Source: Luteococcus sp048595755 (GTDB lineage: Bacteria; Actinomycetota; Actinomycetes; Propionibacteriales; Propionibacteriaceae). From it: DNA of 64,000 nucleotides. Both the position numbers and the translations under genes were made by a program. Position 1 is the stretch's first letter, and the number at the start of each line of letters is the position of its first letter. Positions 42,075 to 51,218 of this stretch are shown in pieces. A model generated the notes under the pieces. The model worked only from the letters and a program-made list of their open reading frames with translations, searched no databases and was not told where the DNA came from. The stretch covers positions 310,001 to 374,000 of the forward strand of contig NZ_CP184360.1 in the NCBI RefSeq assembly GCF_048595755.1. The letters are read 5' to 3'.

Positions 42075-42152
42075 CCATGGAACTCTCCTCACCCCCAGCT
42101 CGCCCTCAGCCGCACGGGACCCGAGGACCATCGGGCAGTCGACCTGGCGCTG

Positions 42153-42162
42153 ACCAATTGGT
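42153..42162. promoter_or_regulatory. ACCAATTGGT palindrome upstream of the GH3 gene
   Basis: A 10-bp perfect palindrome about 120 bp before the GH3 start codon, in an otherwise plain 208-bp gap between the MATE and GH3 genes. It resembles GntR-type half-sites but could be chance. I see nothing else supportable in that gap. Confidence 0.35.
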
Positions 42163-42282
42163 AGAAGATTCACCTCGATCCCTTGCATGCTTGGAAATCG
42201 CCATGCGATTCTGGGGCCACCCCACCGGCCCCGGTCGACGCGAGTGCAAGGGAGCACTCCCCGGCGGCCACAAGGAGCAGCC

Positions 42283-44670
42283 ATGCCCCACTCATCCCCA
42301 AGCCGCGTCGCCCTTGGCCTTGCCACGGCGACCTGCCTGGTGATGGGAGGTGGAGCCGTCGCGCCGTCGAATGCCGCCGACGCGAGCTTCACCACCCGCA
42401 CCGTCACCGACGGCAAGACCACCTACACCGAAGTCACCAATCCCGACGACGGTGCCGTCCTCAGCTACGTGCCCGGTGGAGCGGTGAAGCTGCTGGAGGT
42501 CAAGACCTCCAGCGCCACCCTTGCCTTCAAGGACATGAACGCCAACAACGAGCTCGACGCCTGGGAAGACTGGCGCAAGTCCCCCGAGGAGCGCGCCAAG
42601 TCCCTCGCCCCGGAACTGTCCATGGAGCAGATCGCCGGCCTGATGCTGTTCAGCTCCCACGAGCGCGATGCCGCCGCCGGCATCACCGATGCCCAGCGCA
42701 AGTACCTGGGCGAGGACCACCTGCGCAATGTGCTCAATGCCGCGCCCAATGACGTCACCGCCAACGTCACCTGGGTGAACCAGCTGCAGGCCTATGCGGA
42801 GAGCCAGGCCCAGGCCGACACCCCCTACATCCCGGTGAACTTCTCCTCCGACCCGCGCTCGACGGCCGCCAATGACTCCGCCTACAACGCCGCCGGCGAC
42901 GACATCTCGCGTTGGCCCAGCAACATCGGCCTCGCGGCCACCTTCAGCCGCAAGACCATGCTGGACTTCGCCAAGACCTCCTCGGCCGAGTACCGAGCCA
43001 TGGGAATCACCACCGCCCTGGGGCCGCAGATCGACCTGGCCACCGAGCCCCGCTGGCTGCGCGTCGACGGCACCTTCGGCGAGAACACCCAACTGGCGTC
43101 GACCATGGCCAAGGCCTATGTCGACGGCTCGCAGAACACCTACGACTCCTACGGTCATGCCACCGGTTGGGGCAAGGACTCGATCAACACGATGATCAAG
43201 CACTTCCCCGGCGACGGGGCGGGCGAGGGCGGGCGTGAGTCGCACCGCAATTCCGGCAAGTACGCCGTCTACCCGGGCGACAACTTCGACGAGCACCTGG
43301 CTCCCTTCAAGGCCGCCAGCAAGGCGACGTCGATGATGTCGTCGTACTCCATCGCCATCGCCAAGGACGGCTCGTCGCTGACCGGCAACCGCGTCGGCTC
43401 GGCCTATGACAAGACCAAGATCGACATTGCCCGCGATGCCGGCTACGACGGCGTGATCTGCACCGACTGGGGCGTGACCACGGGCTACACGGATCCCAAC
43501 TCGAAGTACGGGATGGCCTGGGGCATGGAGGACGCCTCCGTGGAGGAGCGCCACTACGCGGTCTTGCGGTCCGGCCTGGACATGTTCGGCGGCAACAACG
43601 ACAAGCTGCCGGTACTCGCCGCCCACGCCCTGTGGCAGAAGGACTTCGAGGCAGGCAAGAACCCGATCAGCGCCGACGCCCGCTTCCGCCAGTCCGGTGA
43701 GCGGATCCTGCGGATGATCTTCGCCCCCGGTCTGTTCGAGAACCCCTACCTGGACCTGGCGCACTCGAAGTCCGTCGTCGCCAGCCAGGACAAGGTGGAG
43801 CGCGGCATCGCGGCCCAGCTCGACAGTATCGTGATGCTGAAGAACAAGGACAAGACGATCAAGAAGTCTCCGCTGGCCAAGTGGAGGAACAAGACCGTCT
43901 ACATCCCCAGCTCCATCGGCCACGGCTTCCCGAGCGTCTTCAACCAGGACACCCCGGACCGGGTCGGCCCCACGCTCGACGTCGAGGTGGCGAAGAAGTA
44001 CTTCAAGACGGTGCTGACCGACACCCCGCTCTACGACGCCGACGGCCGGATCGTCGACTACCGGCAGCCCGACCTCTCCAAGGCCGACCTCGTGTTGGCG
44101 GGGATGCGCTCACCCGACAATGGCGACAACTTCACCGGTGCGGGCATGGCCGACGACGGCAGCTTCTACCCGCTCTCGCTGCAGTGGAAGCCCTATCTGG
44201 CCAATGGCAAGCACGTCCGCAAGGACTCCATCGCTGGTGACATCCGCCCCGACGGGAGCCGCGAGAACCGCTCCTACTACGGCGCCACCAGCCGGATCGG
44301 CAACGAGTACGACCTGACGGCCGTGACCAATGCAGCCAAGGCCATCCGCAAGGTGGAGAAGCGCACGGGTCGACAGATCCCCCTGGTGGTGGCGGTCAAG
44401 GCCAAGACCAGCTTCATCCCGGCGGAATTCGAGAAGAAGGCCGACGCCATCCTGGTGGGCTATTCGGTCAATGACCGGGCACTGATCGAGACGGCGCTGG
44501 GCCAGCACAACCCGTCCGGACGGCTGCCGATCGCCAGCCCGAAGGACATGGATGCCGTCGAGGCGCAGCTGGAGGACGTCGGAGAGGACATGACCCCGTA
44601 CCGCGATTCCCAGGGCAATCTCTACACCTTCGGCTTTGGCCTGAACTGGAAGGGTGTGATCAAGCGCTGA
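42283..44670 (+). CDS. Secreted glycoside hydrolase family 3 protein
   Basis: A 795-residue exo-acting glycosidase with an N-terminal signal peptide (about 1-31, cleavage near SNA-AD). The (beta/alpha)8 domain contains KHFPGDG (about 306-312) and the nucleophile Asp395 in VICTDWG. The second, (alpha/beta) domain runs from about 500 to 795. An NANNELDAWEDWR segment at 87-98 resembles the N-terminal strap of BglX-like enzymes. AAGGAGCAGCC precedes ATG 42283. A beta-glucosidase or related activity is likely; the natural glycan is unknown. Confidence 0.88.
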   Translation: MPHSSPSRVALGLATATCLVMGGGAVAPSNAADASFTTRTVTDGKTTYTEVTNPDDGAVLSYVPGGAVKLLEVKTSSATLAFKDMNANNELDAWEDWRKSPEERAKSLAPELSMEQIAGLMLFSSHERDAAAGITDAQRKYLGEDHLRNVLNAAPNDVTANVTWVNQLQAYAESQAQADTPYIPVNFSSDPRSTAANDSAYNAAGDDISRWPSNIGLAATFSRKTMLDFAKTSSAEYRAMGITTALGPQIDLATEPRWLRVDGTFGENTQLASTMAKAYVDGSQNTYDSYGHATGWGKDSINTMIKHFPGDGAGEGGRESHRNSGKYAVYPGDNFDEHLAPFKAASKATSMMSSYSIAIAKDGSSLTGNRVGSAYDKTKIDIARDAGYDGVICTDWGVTTGYTDPNSKYGMAWGMEDASVEERHYAVLRSGLDMFGGNNDKLPVLAAHALWQKDFEAGKNPISADARFRQSGERILRMIFAPGLFENPYLDLAHSKSVVASQDKVERGIAAQLDSIVMLKNKDKTIKKSPLAKWRNKTVYIPSSIGHGFPSVFNQDTPDRVGPTLDVEVAKKYFKTVLTDTPLYDADGRIVDYRQPDLSKADLVLAGMRSPDNGDNFTGAGMADDGSFYPLSLQWKPYLANGKHVRKDSIAGDIRPDGSRENRSYYGATSRIGNEYDLTAVTNAAKAIRKVEKRTGRQIPLVVAVKAKTSFIPAEFEKKADAILVGYSVNDRALIETALGQHNPSGRLPIASPKDMDAVEAQLEDVGEDMTPYRDSQGNLYTFGFGLNWKGVIKR

Positions 44671-44688
44671 GATGCCGGCGCCACGAGA

Positions 44689-44732
44689 AGTGGGGAGGAT
44701 TTCCACCGATGTCGGTGGAAATCCTCCCCACT
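44689..44732. terminator. 20-bp stem terminator
   Basis: A perfect 20-bp stem with a 4-nt loop (AGTGGGGAGGATTTCCACCG and complement) between the converging GH3 and symporter genes. It is the longest terminator-like stem in the window. Confidence 0.88.
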
Positions 44733-44752
44733 GTGCGACTGGGAGCGTCGAA

Positions 44753-45940
44753 TCAGGCTCGCGCCATGCCTCCGTCGCGCTCCACCAGGGTGTCGACCAC
44801 CGCGGCGATCGCGGCATCACCGGTGACATTGGTGGCAGTGCCGAAGGAGTCGATGGCGATGTAGGTGGCGATCATCAGGCCCACCTGCGCCTCGTTGAAG
44901 CCCAGCTGGCTGGTGAGCAGGGCGGTGGCGGTCATGATCGCGCCGCCGGGGACGCCGGGGGCGGCCACCATCATGATGCCCAGCAGCATGATGAAACCGA
45001 TGATCACGCTGGTCTTGATCGGCATGCCGTAGAGGATCATCACGGCCAGGCTGAAGCAGGTGATCTTGATGGTGGATCCGGCCAGGTGGATCGTCGCGCA
45101 CAGCGGGATGACGAAGGAGGCCACGGATTCCGAAACCCCCGAGACGATGGTCTGGCGCAGTGTCACCGGAATGGTCGCGGCCGACGAGGAGGTGCCCAGG
45201 GCGGTCACATAGGCCGGCATCAGCGTCTTGAGCATGGTCAGGGGATTGCGACGGGCAATGGCACCGGCCACCGAGTACTGGATCAGCAACAGGACCGCGG
45301 TGAGCGCGAAGACCATCACGATCACCCCCAGGAAGGTGCTGATCACTCGCCAGACCTCACCCGCGGCGGTCATGTTCAGGAAGATGCCGAAGATGTAGAG
45401 GGGCAGCACGGGAATCACCGTCTTGACGATCACCAGCTCGACGATCTCCCGAAATTCCACCAATCCGCGGCGGATGACGTCGCTCTTGACGACGGTGAGT
45501 GCCACGCCCACCACGAAGGCCAGCAGCAGCGCACTCATCACGCCCATCACCGGGGGCATCTCGACCTTGAAATAGGGGGCAAGCAGGGCATCCTCCGGGT
45601 TGGTCAGGTCGACGACCGTCTTGCCCTGCAGCAGACGGGGCAGCAGCGCCATCGAGACGCCAAAGCCCATCAGACCCGCGAACATCGTGGAGCAGTAGGC
45701 GATGGCCGTGGTCACGGCCAGCCATTTGCCGGCCCCCTTCCCGAGCTCGGAAATGGCCGGAGCGATCAATCCCAGGATGATCAGGGGAATGACGAATCCC
45801 AGATAATTGCCAAAGAGCCCATTGAACGTGACAAAGACACGCACGAGTCCATTGGGGAAGAACTGCCCACAGACAATGCCGAGGACGATCGCGATCAAGA
45901 TCTTGGGCAGCAGGCCCAATCGTGGGCGAGAAGTCTCCAT
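44753..45940 (-). CDS. Dicarboxylate/amino acid:cation symporter (DAACS)
   Basis: A 395-residue protein of the GltP/SstT family, with hairpin 1 as TSSSAATIPVTL (about 250-261), the transport-site helices, and TNVTGDAAIAAVVD near the C-terminus (the NxxxD motif). It would import glutamate, aspartate, serine or C4-dicarboxylates with Na+ or H+. TACGCT lies 6 nt before ATG 45940, and the intervening CCTCCC is not a ribosome site. Confidence 0.9.
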   Translation of the reverse strand: METSRPRLGLLPKILIAIVLGIVCGQFFPNGLVRVFVTFNGLFGNYLGFVIPLIILGLIAPAISELGKGAGKWLAVTTAIAYCSTMFAGLMGFGVSMALLPRLLQGKTVVDLTNPEDALLAPYFKVEMPPVMGVMSALLLAFVVGVALTVVKSDVIRRGLVEFREIVELVIVKTVIPVLPLYIFGIFLNMTAAGEVWRVISTFLGVIVMVFALTAVLLLIQYSVAGAIARRNPLTMLKTLMPAYVTALGTSSSAATIPVTLRQTIVSGVSESVASFVIPLCATIHLAGSTIKITCFSLAVMILYGMPIKTSVIIGFIMLLGIMMVAAPGVPGGAIMTATALLTSQLGFNEAQVGLMIATYIAIDSFGTATNVTGDAAIAAVVDTLVERDGGMARA

Positions 45941-46043
45941 GGGAGGAGCGTAGGGCTCCGACGGCCCGGTGCACAGGGCCACGAGCTCGAAATAGCTCAC
46001 ACTCCTCGACCAAGAGTGGCCCGGCCGGACAAATACTGGTGGC

Positions 46044-46772
46044 ATGACGCGTGCCGCCCACATCCTCGCCGCTGCCCTTGTCGTCCCCGCCTGCCTCGTG
46101 GCTGCCACGGCCTGTGCGCCCACCCCGCAGGCCCCAGAGCGGAGCCCAGCGGGGAGCCCGGAGCACAGCCCCGTGGGGAGCCCAGCAGCCAGCCCTTCCC
46201 CCGCGGCCACGCCGACGACGACCCCTTCCCCAAACAGCACCACCCCGACCGCCACGCCCAGCAGCTGCCGCACGACCAGCACCCGTTGGAAAGGACAGCC
46301 GCGTTTCTGGACCGATGACGCAACCTGCTGGACCAGCCCTTGGTTCCAGGGCAGCCATCGCGCCATGATCAAGTTCGGGTGCAATGCGAGCCCCTGGTAC
46401 CAGCCCTCCAGCCGGTGCAGTGGTCAGCAGGGCTTCCACCACGGAGTCGACATCGACATGCCGGTGGGCACCGAGATCCGCGCCGGTGTGGCGGGCGTGG
46501 TGCTGGTGAATCCCACCACGACAGGCAGCGCCTACGGCTCGAAGCCCGTGATCCTGCGTGCGGCGGGCATCGACCACGTGCTGGGCCACCTGGACAGCGT
46601 GGCGGTCTCCGACGGTGAACGGGTGCGGGCAGGACAGCTGCTCGGAACCTCCGGCATGAGCGGCACGGAAGACCTCGACGGCCCCCACCTGCACTTCGAG
46701 ACGCGACCTGCGGGCGCCACCGTCGAGTCGGCCACAGACCCGTGGCCAGCCTTGCGGGCCAGCCGCAGCTGA
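46044..46772 (+). CDS. M23 (LytM) family peptidase, probable lipoprotein
   Basis: A 242-residue exported protein. The signal sequence ends in VAATAC, a plausible lipobox with Cys24. About 50 residues of Pro/Ser/Thr linker follow. The LytM domain is at about 110-235: HHGVDIDMP (His, Asp) and HLHFE (His). All zinc ligands seem present, so it may cut peptidoglycan cross-bridges. Its stop lies 1 nt from the converging mobA stop. Confidence 0.87.
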   Translation: MTRAAHILAAALVVPACLVAATACAPTPQAPERSPAGSPEHSPVGSPAASPSPAATPTTTPSPNSTTPTATPSSCRTTSTRWKGQPRFWTDDATCWTSPWFQGSHRAMIKFGCNASPWYQPSSRCSGQQGFHHGVDIDMPVGTEIRAGVAGVVLVNPTTTGSAYGSKPVILRAAGIDHVLGHLDSVAVSDGERVRAGQLLGTSGMSGTEDLDGPHLHFETRPAGATVESATDPWPALRASRS

Positions 46773-46773
46773 C

Positions 46774-47358
46774 TCAGACCTCGATGCCGGCCGCCCGCGC
46801 CTGCTCGGGGTCGTCGACGTCGCCGAGCAGCTGGTCGGGCAGCGAGATCGAGTGGTGCTCGATGCCGCCCAGCACTCGTCGCACCGAGACATCACGAAGC
46901 TCCTGGGCCTGCCCCAAGGCCGAGCGAAGCGGCCCCACGCGGTACCAGGCAGCCAGCCACTGCGGCCACCCCTGCGAGTCCTGGGGCACCACCGCCTCGT
47001 GGTCAGCGTGGGCAGCGTGCACCAGCAACTGCGGCATCAGCTCATCCACCCGCGGCAGGTCGCAGGCGATCACGACGACCCCGTCACCGTCCTGCAGCCG
47101 CAAGGCGGCAAGACCCGCCGCCAGGCCGGCCACCGGCCCACCGTCGGGTGGGTCCTCCAGAGTGATCACCACCCGCGGATCGGGGGCGATCCATTCCTTG
47201 ACCTGACCGGAGTCGGCCACCACGGCGATCTGGCCGCAGTCTGCACAGGCGTCGACGGCGCGTTGCAGCAGGGTGCGCCCGTCGAGCTTCAACCCCTGCT
47301 TGGCACGCCGCATTCGCGAGGATCTCCCCCCGGCCAGCACGATGGCTGCGAGCTCCAC
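46774..47358 (-). CDS. mobA: Molybdenum cofactor guanylyltransferase MobA
   Basis: A 194-residue enzyme that attaches GMP to Mo-molybdopterin, giving the bis-MGD cofactor that NarG needs. It holds IVLAGGRSSRMRRAKQGLKL (GTP binding), DPPDGGPVAGLAAGL and CDLPRV. The GTG at 47358 is 5 nt after AAAAGGAG; the preceding GTG (47361) and a TTG further up fit less well. It diverges from narG across a 143-bp gap. Confidence 0.9.
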   Translation of the reverse strand: MELAAIVLAGGRSSRMRRAKQGLKLDGRTLLQRAVDACADCGQIAVVADSGQVKEWIAPDPRVVITLEDPPDGGPVAGLAAGLAALRLQDGDGVVVIACDLPRVDELMPQLLVHAAHADHEAVVPQDSQGWPQWLAAWYRVGPLRSALGQAQELRDVSVRRVLGGIEHHSISLPDQLLGDVDDPEQARAAGIEV

Positions 47359-47501
47359 CACAACTCCTTTTGGTTTCAATTACTGATTTGCTCGGAATTC
47401 GCGATCGCCATTTTCGCAAGGCGCGAATCATCAAATTCAAATTGTCATGAAAAGACCGGGGCAACTGTAAGACTCCCGCCACCACATGCTTTGATAGTGC
47501 C
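47359..47501. promoter_or_regulatory. AT-rich mobA/narG control region
   Basis: Most of the gap (about 47370-47455) is far richer in A+T than its surroundings. It contains ATTCGCG (47397-47403) and CGCGAAT (47422-47428) as an inverted repeat with an 18-nt spacer, and ATCATCAAATT, a half-site like that of FNR (ATCAA). No full TTGAT-N4-ATCAA or TGTGA-N6-TCACA site is present. TTTGAT lies 6 nt before the narG ATG as a weak -10. Oxygen or nitrate control is expected but not proven. Confidence 0.45.
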
Positions 47502-50500
47502 ATGACTGACACCGCGCGCACCGACGGGGCAACCTCCAACGCCCTGTTGAAGTTCGGACGCTTCTTCACCAAGTGGGATGAGTCCCAGGACGGTCGGGCC
47601 GTCTTCCGCGAGGGCGGACGGCAGGGCGACGTCTTCTACCGCGACCGCTGGAGCCATGACAAGGTGGTGCGCTCCACGCATGGCGTGAACTGCACCGGAT
47701 CCTGCTCGTGGAAGGTCTACGTCAAGGACGGGATCATCACCTGGGAGTCGCAGCAGACCGACTACCCGAGCACCGGCGCCGACCGCCCGGAGTACGAACC
47801 GCGCGGCTGCCCCCGAGGTGCGGCCTTCAGCTGGTACACCTACTCCCCTACCCGGGTGCGCTACCCCTATGCGCGCGCCTCGCTGGTGGAGATGTACCGC
47901 GAGGCCAAGGCCCGACTGGGCGACCCGGTGGAGGCCTTCCGCGACGTCAGCACCGATCCCCAGAAGCGTCGTCGCTACCAGAGCGGCCGCGGCAAGGGCG
48001 GTCTGGTGCGCATCAGCTGGGAGGAGGCGCTGGAGATCAGCGCCGCCAGCTATGTGAACACCATCAAGAACTACGGCCCCGACCGGCTGGTCTCCTTCAG
48101 CCCCATCCCCGCGATGAGCCAGGTCAGCCACGCCATCGGCACCCGCTTCACCCACCTGCTGGGTGGCGCCATGACCTCCTTCTACGACTGGTACGCCGAC
48201 CTGCCCGTCGCCAGCCCGCAGGTCTTCGGTGACCAGACCGACGTGCCGGAGTCCGGCGACTGGTGGGACTCCACCTACCTGATGATGTGGGGCTCGAACG
48301 TTCCGATCACCCGCACTCCCGACGCCCACTGGATGGCCGAGGTGCGCTACCGCGGCACCAAGGTCATCGCGGTCGCTCCCGACTACGCCGACAACGTGAA
48401 GTTCGCCGACGAATGGGTCCCCGCCCAGGCCGGCACCGATGCAGCACTGGCGATGGCCATGGGCCACGTCATGCTCAAGGAGAACTACGTCGATCGCCAG
48501 GTGCCCTTCTTCACCGACTACGTCACGAAGTACACCGACCTGGGCATGCTGGTCCGCGTCGAGGACCATCCGCAGGGCCATGGCCTGACCGCCTCCAAGT
48601 TCCTGCTGGCCAGTGACCTGCCGCAGCACGCCCACCAGCCCGACGCCAACTTCAAGACGATCATGTGGGACCAGGCCACCAATGCCCCGGTGGTGCCCAA
48701 GGGATCGCTGGGCTTCCGCCACAACGAGGCGGACCAGGGCCAGTGGAACCTCAACCTGGACGGCATCGAACCCGCACTCAGCGTCAAGGACGTGCCCGGC
48801 GCCCAGCCCGTCGAGCTGGCGCTGCCCTGTTTCGAGGACCCGCGCGGCGAGGGATCGATCATCCGTCGCGGCGTGCCCACCGTCGAGATCGAGGGCCAGC
48901 GCTACTGCACCGTGCTCGACCTGATGCTGGCCCAGTACGGGGTGGAGCGCGACGGCCTGCCCGGGCAGTGGCCGAGCGGCTATGACGACGTCAACAGCCC
49001 CTACACCCCGGCCTGGCAGGCGGAGATCACCGCGGTCCCGGCGCAGCAGTGCATCCGCATCGCCCGTGAGTTCGCGAAGAATGCCGAGGAGTCGCAGGGC
49101 CGCACCATGATCATCATCGGTGCCGGCATCTGCCACTGGTACCACGCCGATGCCACCTACCGCGCGATCATGGCGCTGCTCATGCTCACCGGCTGCATCG
49201 GCCGCAATGGCGGCGGCTGGGCGCACTACGTCGGCCAGGAGAAGTGCCGCCCCATGACGGGCTGGTTCAACATGGCCAATGCCCTGGACTGGAGCCGCCC
49301 GCCGCGCACCATGATCGGCACCGGTTACTGGTACATGCACACCGACCAGTGGCGCACCGACGGCTTCAGCGCCGACGCGATCACCTCGCCGCTGAGCAAG
49401 GGCCACCTCGACGGGCTGCACGCCGCCGACGCGATGGCCACCGCCAACAGCCTGGGGTGGATGCCCTTCTACCCGCAGTTCGACCGCAACCCGCTCGACC
49501 TGGCCGACCAGGCCGAGGCTGCCGTGGCCGCCGGCGAGGCCGACACCGTGCAGGAGTGGATTGCGCGTGAGCTGAAGGAGGGCCGCCTCAAGAGCGCCAT
49601 CGAGGACGTCGATGCGCCCGAGAACTGGCCACGCAACCTGATCCTGTGGCGCTCCAACCTGTTCGGCAGCTCCGCCAAGGGTGAGGAGTACTTCCTCAAG
49701 CACCTGCTGGGCACCCACAACAACGTGATGGAGAACGGTCACGGCGCCGGCGTCGAGCACCGCCCCAAGACGGTGAACTTCCGCGAGGAGGCTCCCGAGG
49801 GCAAGCTCGACCTGCTGATCACCAGCGACTTCCGCATGACCAGCTCGACGCTGCTGAGCGACATCGTCTTCCCCGCCGCCACCTGGTACGAGAAGTACGA
49901 CCTGTCCAGCACCGACATGCATCCCTATGTGCACGCCTTCACCCCGGCCATCGACCCGCCGTGGGAGGCCAAGAGCGACTTCGAGACCTTCAAGGCGCTG
50001 GCACAGGCCATCAGCCGACTCGCCAAGAAGCACCTGGGCGTGCGCAAGGACATCGTCGCGGTGCCCATGCAGCACGACACCCCCGGCGAGCTGGCCCAGC
50101 CCGGTGGCCAGGTGCCCGACTGGCGCGGCACCGACGTCCCGGCCGTGCCGGGCAAGAACCTGCCGAACCTGATGGTCGTCGAACGCGACTACACCGCGAT
50201 CGCCGACAAGCTGCTCAGCGTCGGCCCGCTGGCCGACCGGCTGGGCTTCACCACCAAGGCCATCACCTTCGACGTGCAGCACGCGGTGGACCGGCTGGCC
50301 GGGCTGCACGGCGTCTTCGATTCGGGTCCGGCCGCGGGACGACCGGCGATCGACACCGACGCGCGCATGGCCGAGGCGATCCTCACCTTCTCCGGCACGA
50401 CGAATGGCGAACTGGCCACCCAGGGCTTCAAGACCCTGGAGAAGCGCACCGGCGTGAGGCTGGCCGACCTGTCCGAGGGGTCGGAGGAGAAGATCATCAG

Positions 50501-51218
50501 CTATGTGCAGACACAGCAGGCGCCGCAGCCGGTGATCACCTCCCCGGAGTGGTCCGGCTCGGAGACCGGTGGACGCCGCTATGCGGCCTTCACGATCAAC
50601 ACCGAGCGGATGAAGCCGTGGCACACGCTCAGCGGCCGCATGCACTTCTTCCTGGACCACGACTGGATGATCGATGCCGGTGAGCAACTGCCCATCTACC
50701 GTCCACCGCTGAACATGGCACGCGCCTACGGCGAGCCCGAGATCGGCGAGCGCGGCGAGAAGGCGATCACGCTGCGCTACCTGACGGTGCACAACAAGTG
50801 GTCGATCCACTCCGAGTACCAGGACAACCTGTTCATGCTCTCGCTGGGACGCGGCGGCCCCCAGGCCTGGCTCAGCGTCGAGGATGCGCAGTCGATCGAC
50901 GTCAAGGACAACGACTGGGTGGAGTGCACCAATGCCAACGGCGTCTTCGTCGCCCGCGCGGTGGTCACCCACAAGCTGCCCGCCGGCATCGCCTACGTGC
51001 AGCACGCGCAGGAACGCACCATCGACGTCCCCAAGTCGGAGGCCACCGGACGCCGAGGCGGCATCCACAACTCCGTCACGCGAATCCTGTTCAAGCCGAC
51101 CCATCTGATCGGTGGTTACGCCCACCAGGCCTATGCCTTCAACTACATCGGCCCCACCGGCGTCAACCGAGACATCATCTCCACCATCCGCAAGCGCTCC
51201 CAGGAGGTCCAGTACTGA
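47502..51218 (+). CDS. narG: Respiratory nitrate reductase alpha subunit
   Basis: A 1238-residue membrane-associated molybdoenzyme that reduces nitrate to nitrite. The FS0 [4Fe-4S] ligands are His60, Cys64, Cys68 and Cys103 (HGVNCTGSC and RGCPRG). Asp229 in SFYDWYADLP is the molybdenum ligand. The usual N-terminal leader helix (ALLKFGRFFTKW) replaces a Tat signal, so the catalytic site faces the cytoplasm. It heads narGHJI-narK-moeA, with each junction overlapping. Confidence 0.97.
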   Translation: MTDTARTDGATSNALLKFGRFFTKWDESQDGRAVFREGGRQGDVFYRDRWSHDKVVRSTHGVNCTGSCSWKVYVKDGIITWESQQTDYPSTGADRPEYEPRGCPRGAAFSWYTYSPTRVRYPYARASLVEMYREAKARLGDPVEAFRDVSTDPQKRRRYQSGRGKGGLVRISWEEALEISAASYVNTIKNYGPDRLVSFSPIPAMSQVSHAIGTRFTHLLGGAMTSFYDWYADLPVASPQVFGDQTDVPESGDWWDSTYLMMWGSNVPITRTPDAHWMAEVRYRGTKVIAVAPDYADNVKFADEWVPAQAGTDAALAMAMGHVMLKENYVDRQVPFFTDYVTKYTDLGMLVRVEDHPQGHGLTASKFLLASDLPQHAHQPDANFKTIMWDQATNAPVVPKGSLGFRHNEADQGQWNLNLDGIEPALSVKDVPGAQPVELALPCFEDPRGEGSIIRRGVPTVEIEGQRYCTVLDLMLAQYGVERDGLPGQWPSGYDDVNSPYTPAWQAEITAVPAQQCIRIAREFAKNAEESQGRTMIIIGAGICHWYHADATYRAIMALLMLTGCIGRNGGGWAHYVGQEKCRPMTGWFNMANALDWSRPPRTMIGTGYWYMHTDQWRTDGFSADAITSPLSKGHLDGLHAADAMATANSLGWMPFYPQFDRNPLDLADQAEAAVAAGEADTVQEWIARELKEGRLKSAIEDVDAPENWPRNLILWRSNLFGSSAKGEEYFLKHLLGTHNNVMENGHGAGVEHRPKTVNFREEAPEGKLDLLITSDFRMTSSTLLSDIVFPAATWYEKYDLSSTDMHPYVHAFTPAIDPPWEAKSDFETFKALAQAISRLAKKHLGVRKDIVAVPMQHDTPGELAQPGGQVPDWRGTDVPAVPGKNLPNLMVVERDYTAIADKLLSVGPLADRLGFTTKAITFDVQHAVDRLAGLHGVFDSGPAAGRPAIDTDARMAEAILTFSGTTNGELATQGFKTLEKRTGVRLADLSEGSEEKIISYVQTQQAPQPVITSPEWSGSETGGRRYAAFTINTERMKPWHTLSGRMHFFLDHDWMIDAGEQLPIYRPPLNMARAYGEPEIGERGEKAITLRYLTVHNKWSIHSEYQDNLFMLSLGRGGPQAWLSVEDAQSIDVKDNDWVECTNANGVFVARAVVTHKLPAGIAYVQHAQERTIDVPKSEATGRRGGIHNSVTRILFKPTHLIGGYAHQAYAFNYIGPTGVNRDIISTIRKRSQEVQY

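Noticed and set aside
42187..42282. A longer N-terminus for the GH3 protein from ATG 42187
   Set aside because: The added 32 residues are Arg/Pro-rich and would bury the signal peptide. ATG 42283 has AAGGAG at good spacing.
44672..46318. A 548-codon plus-strand frame opposite the DAACS symporter
   Set aside because: The product is His/Gln/Gly-rich noise; the minus strand carries a clear transporter with helices and family motifs.
47359..47501. A canonical FNR box before narG
   Set aside because: Only ATCAA/TTGAT half-like matches are present; no pair has the TTGAT-N4-ATCAA spacing.
47445..51125. A 1226-codon open frame on the minus strand opposite narG
   Set aside because: It mirrors narG codon for codon. 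High G+C at third positions leaves few stops on the opposite strand, and its translation is a low-complexity Gly/Val/His/Arg sequence with no domain.
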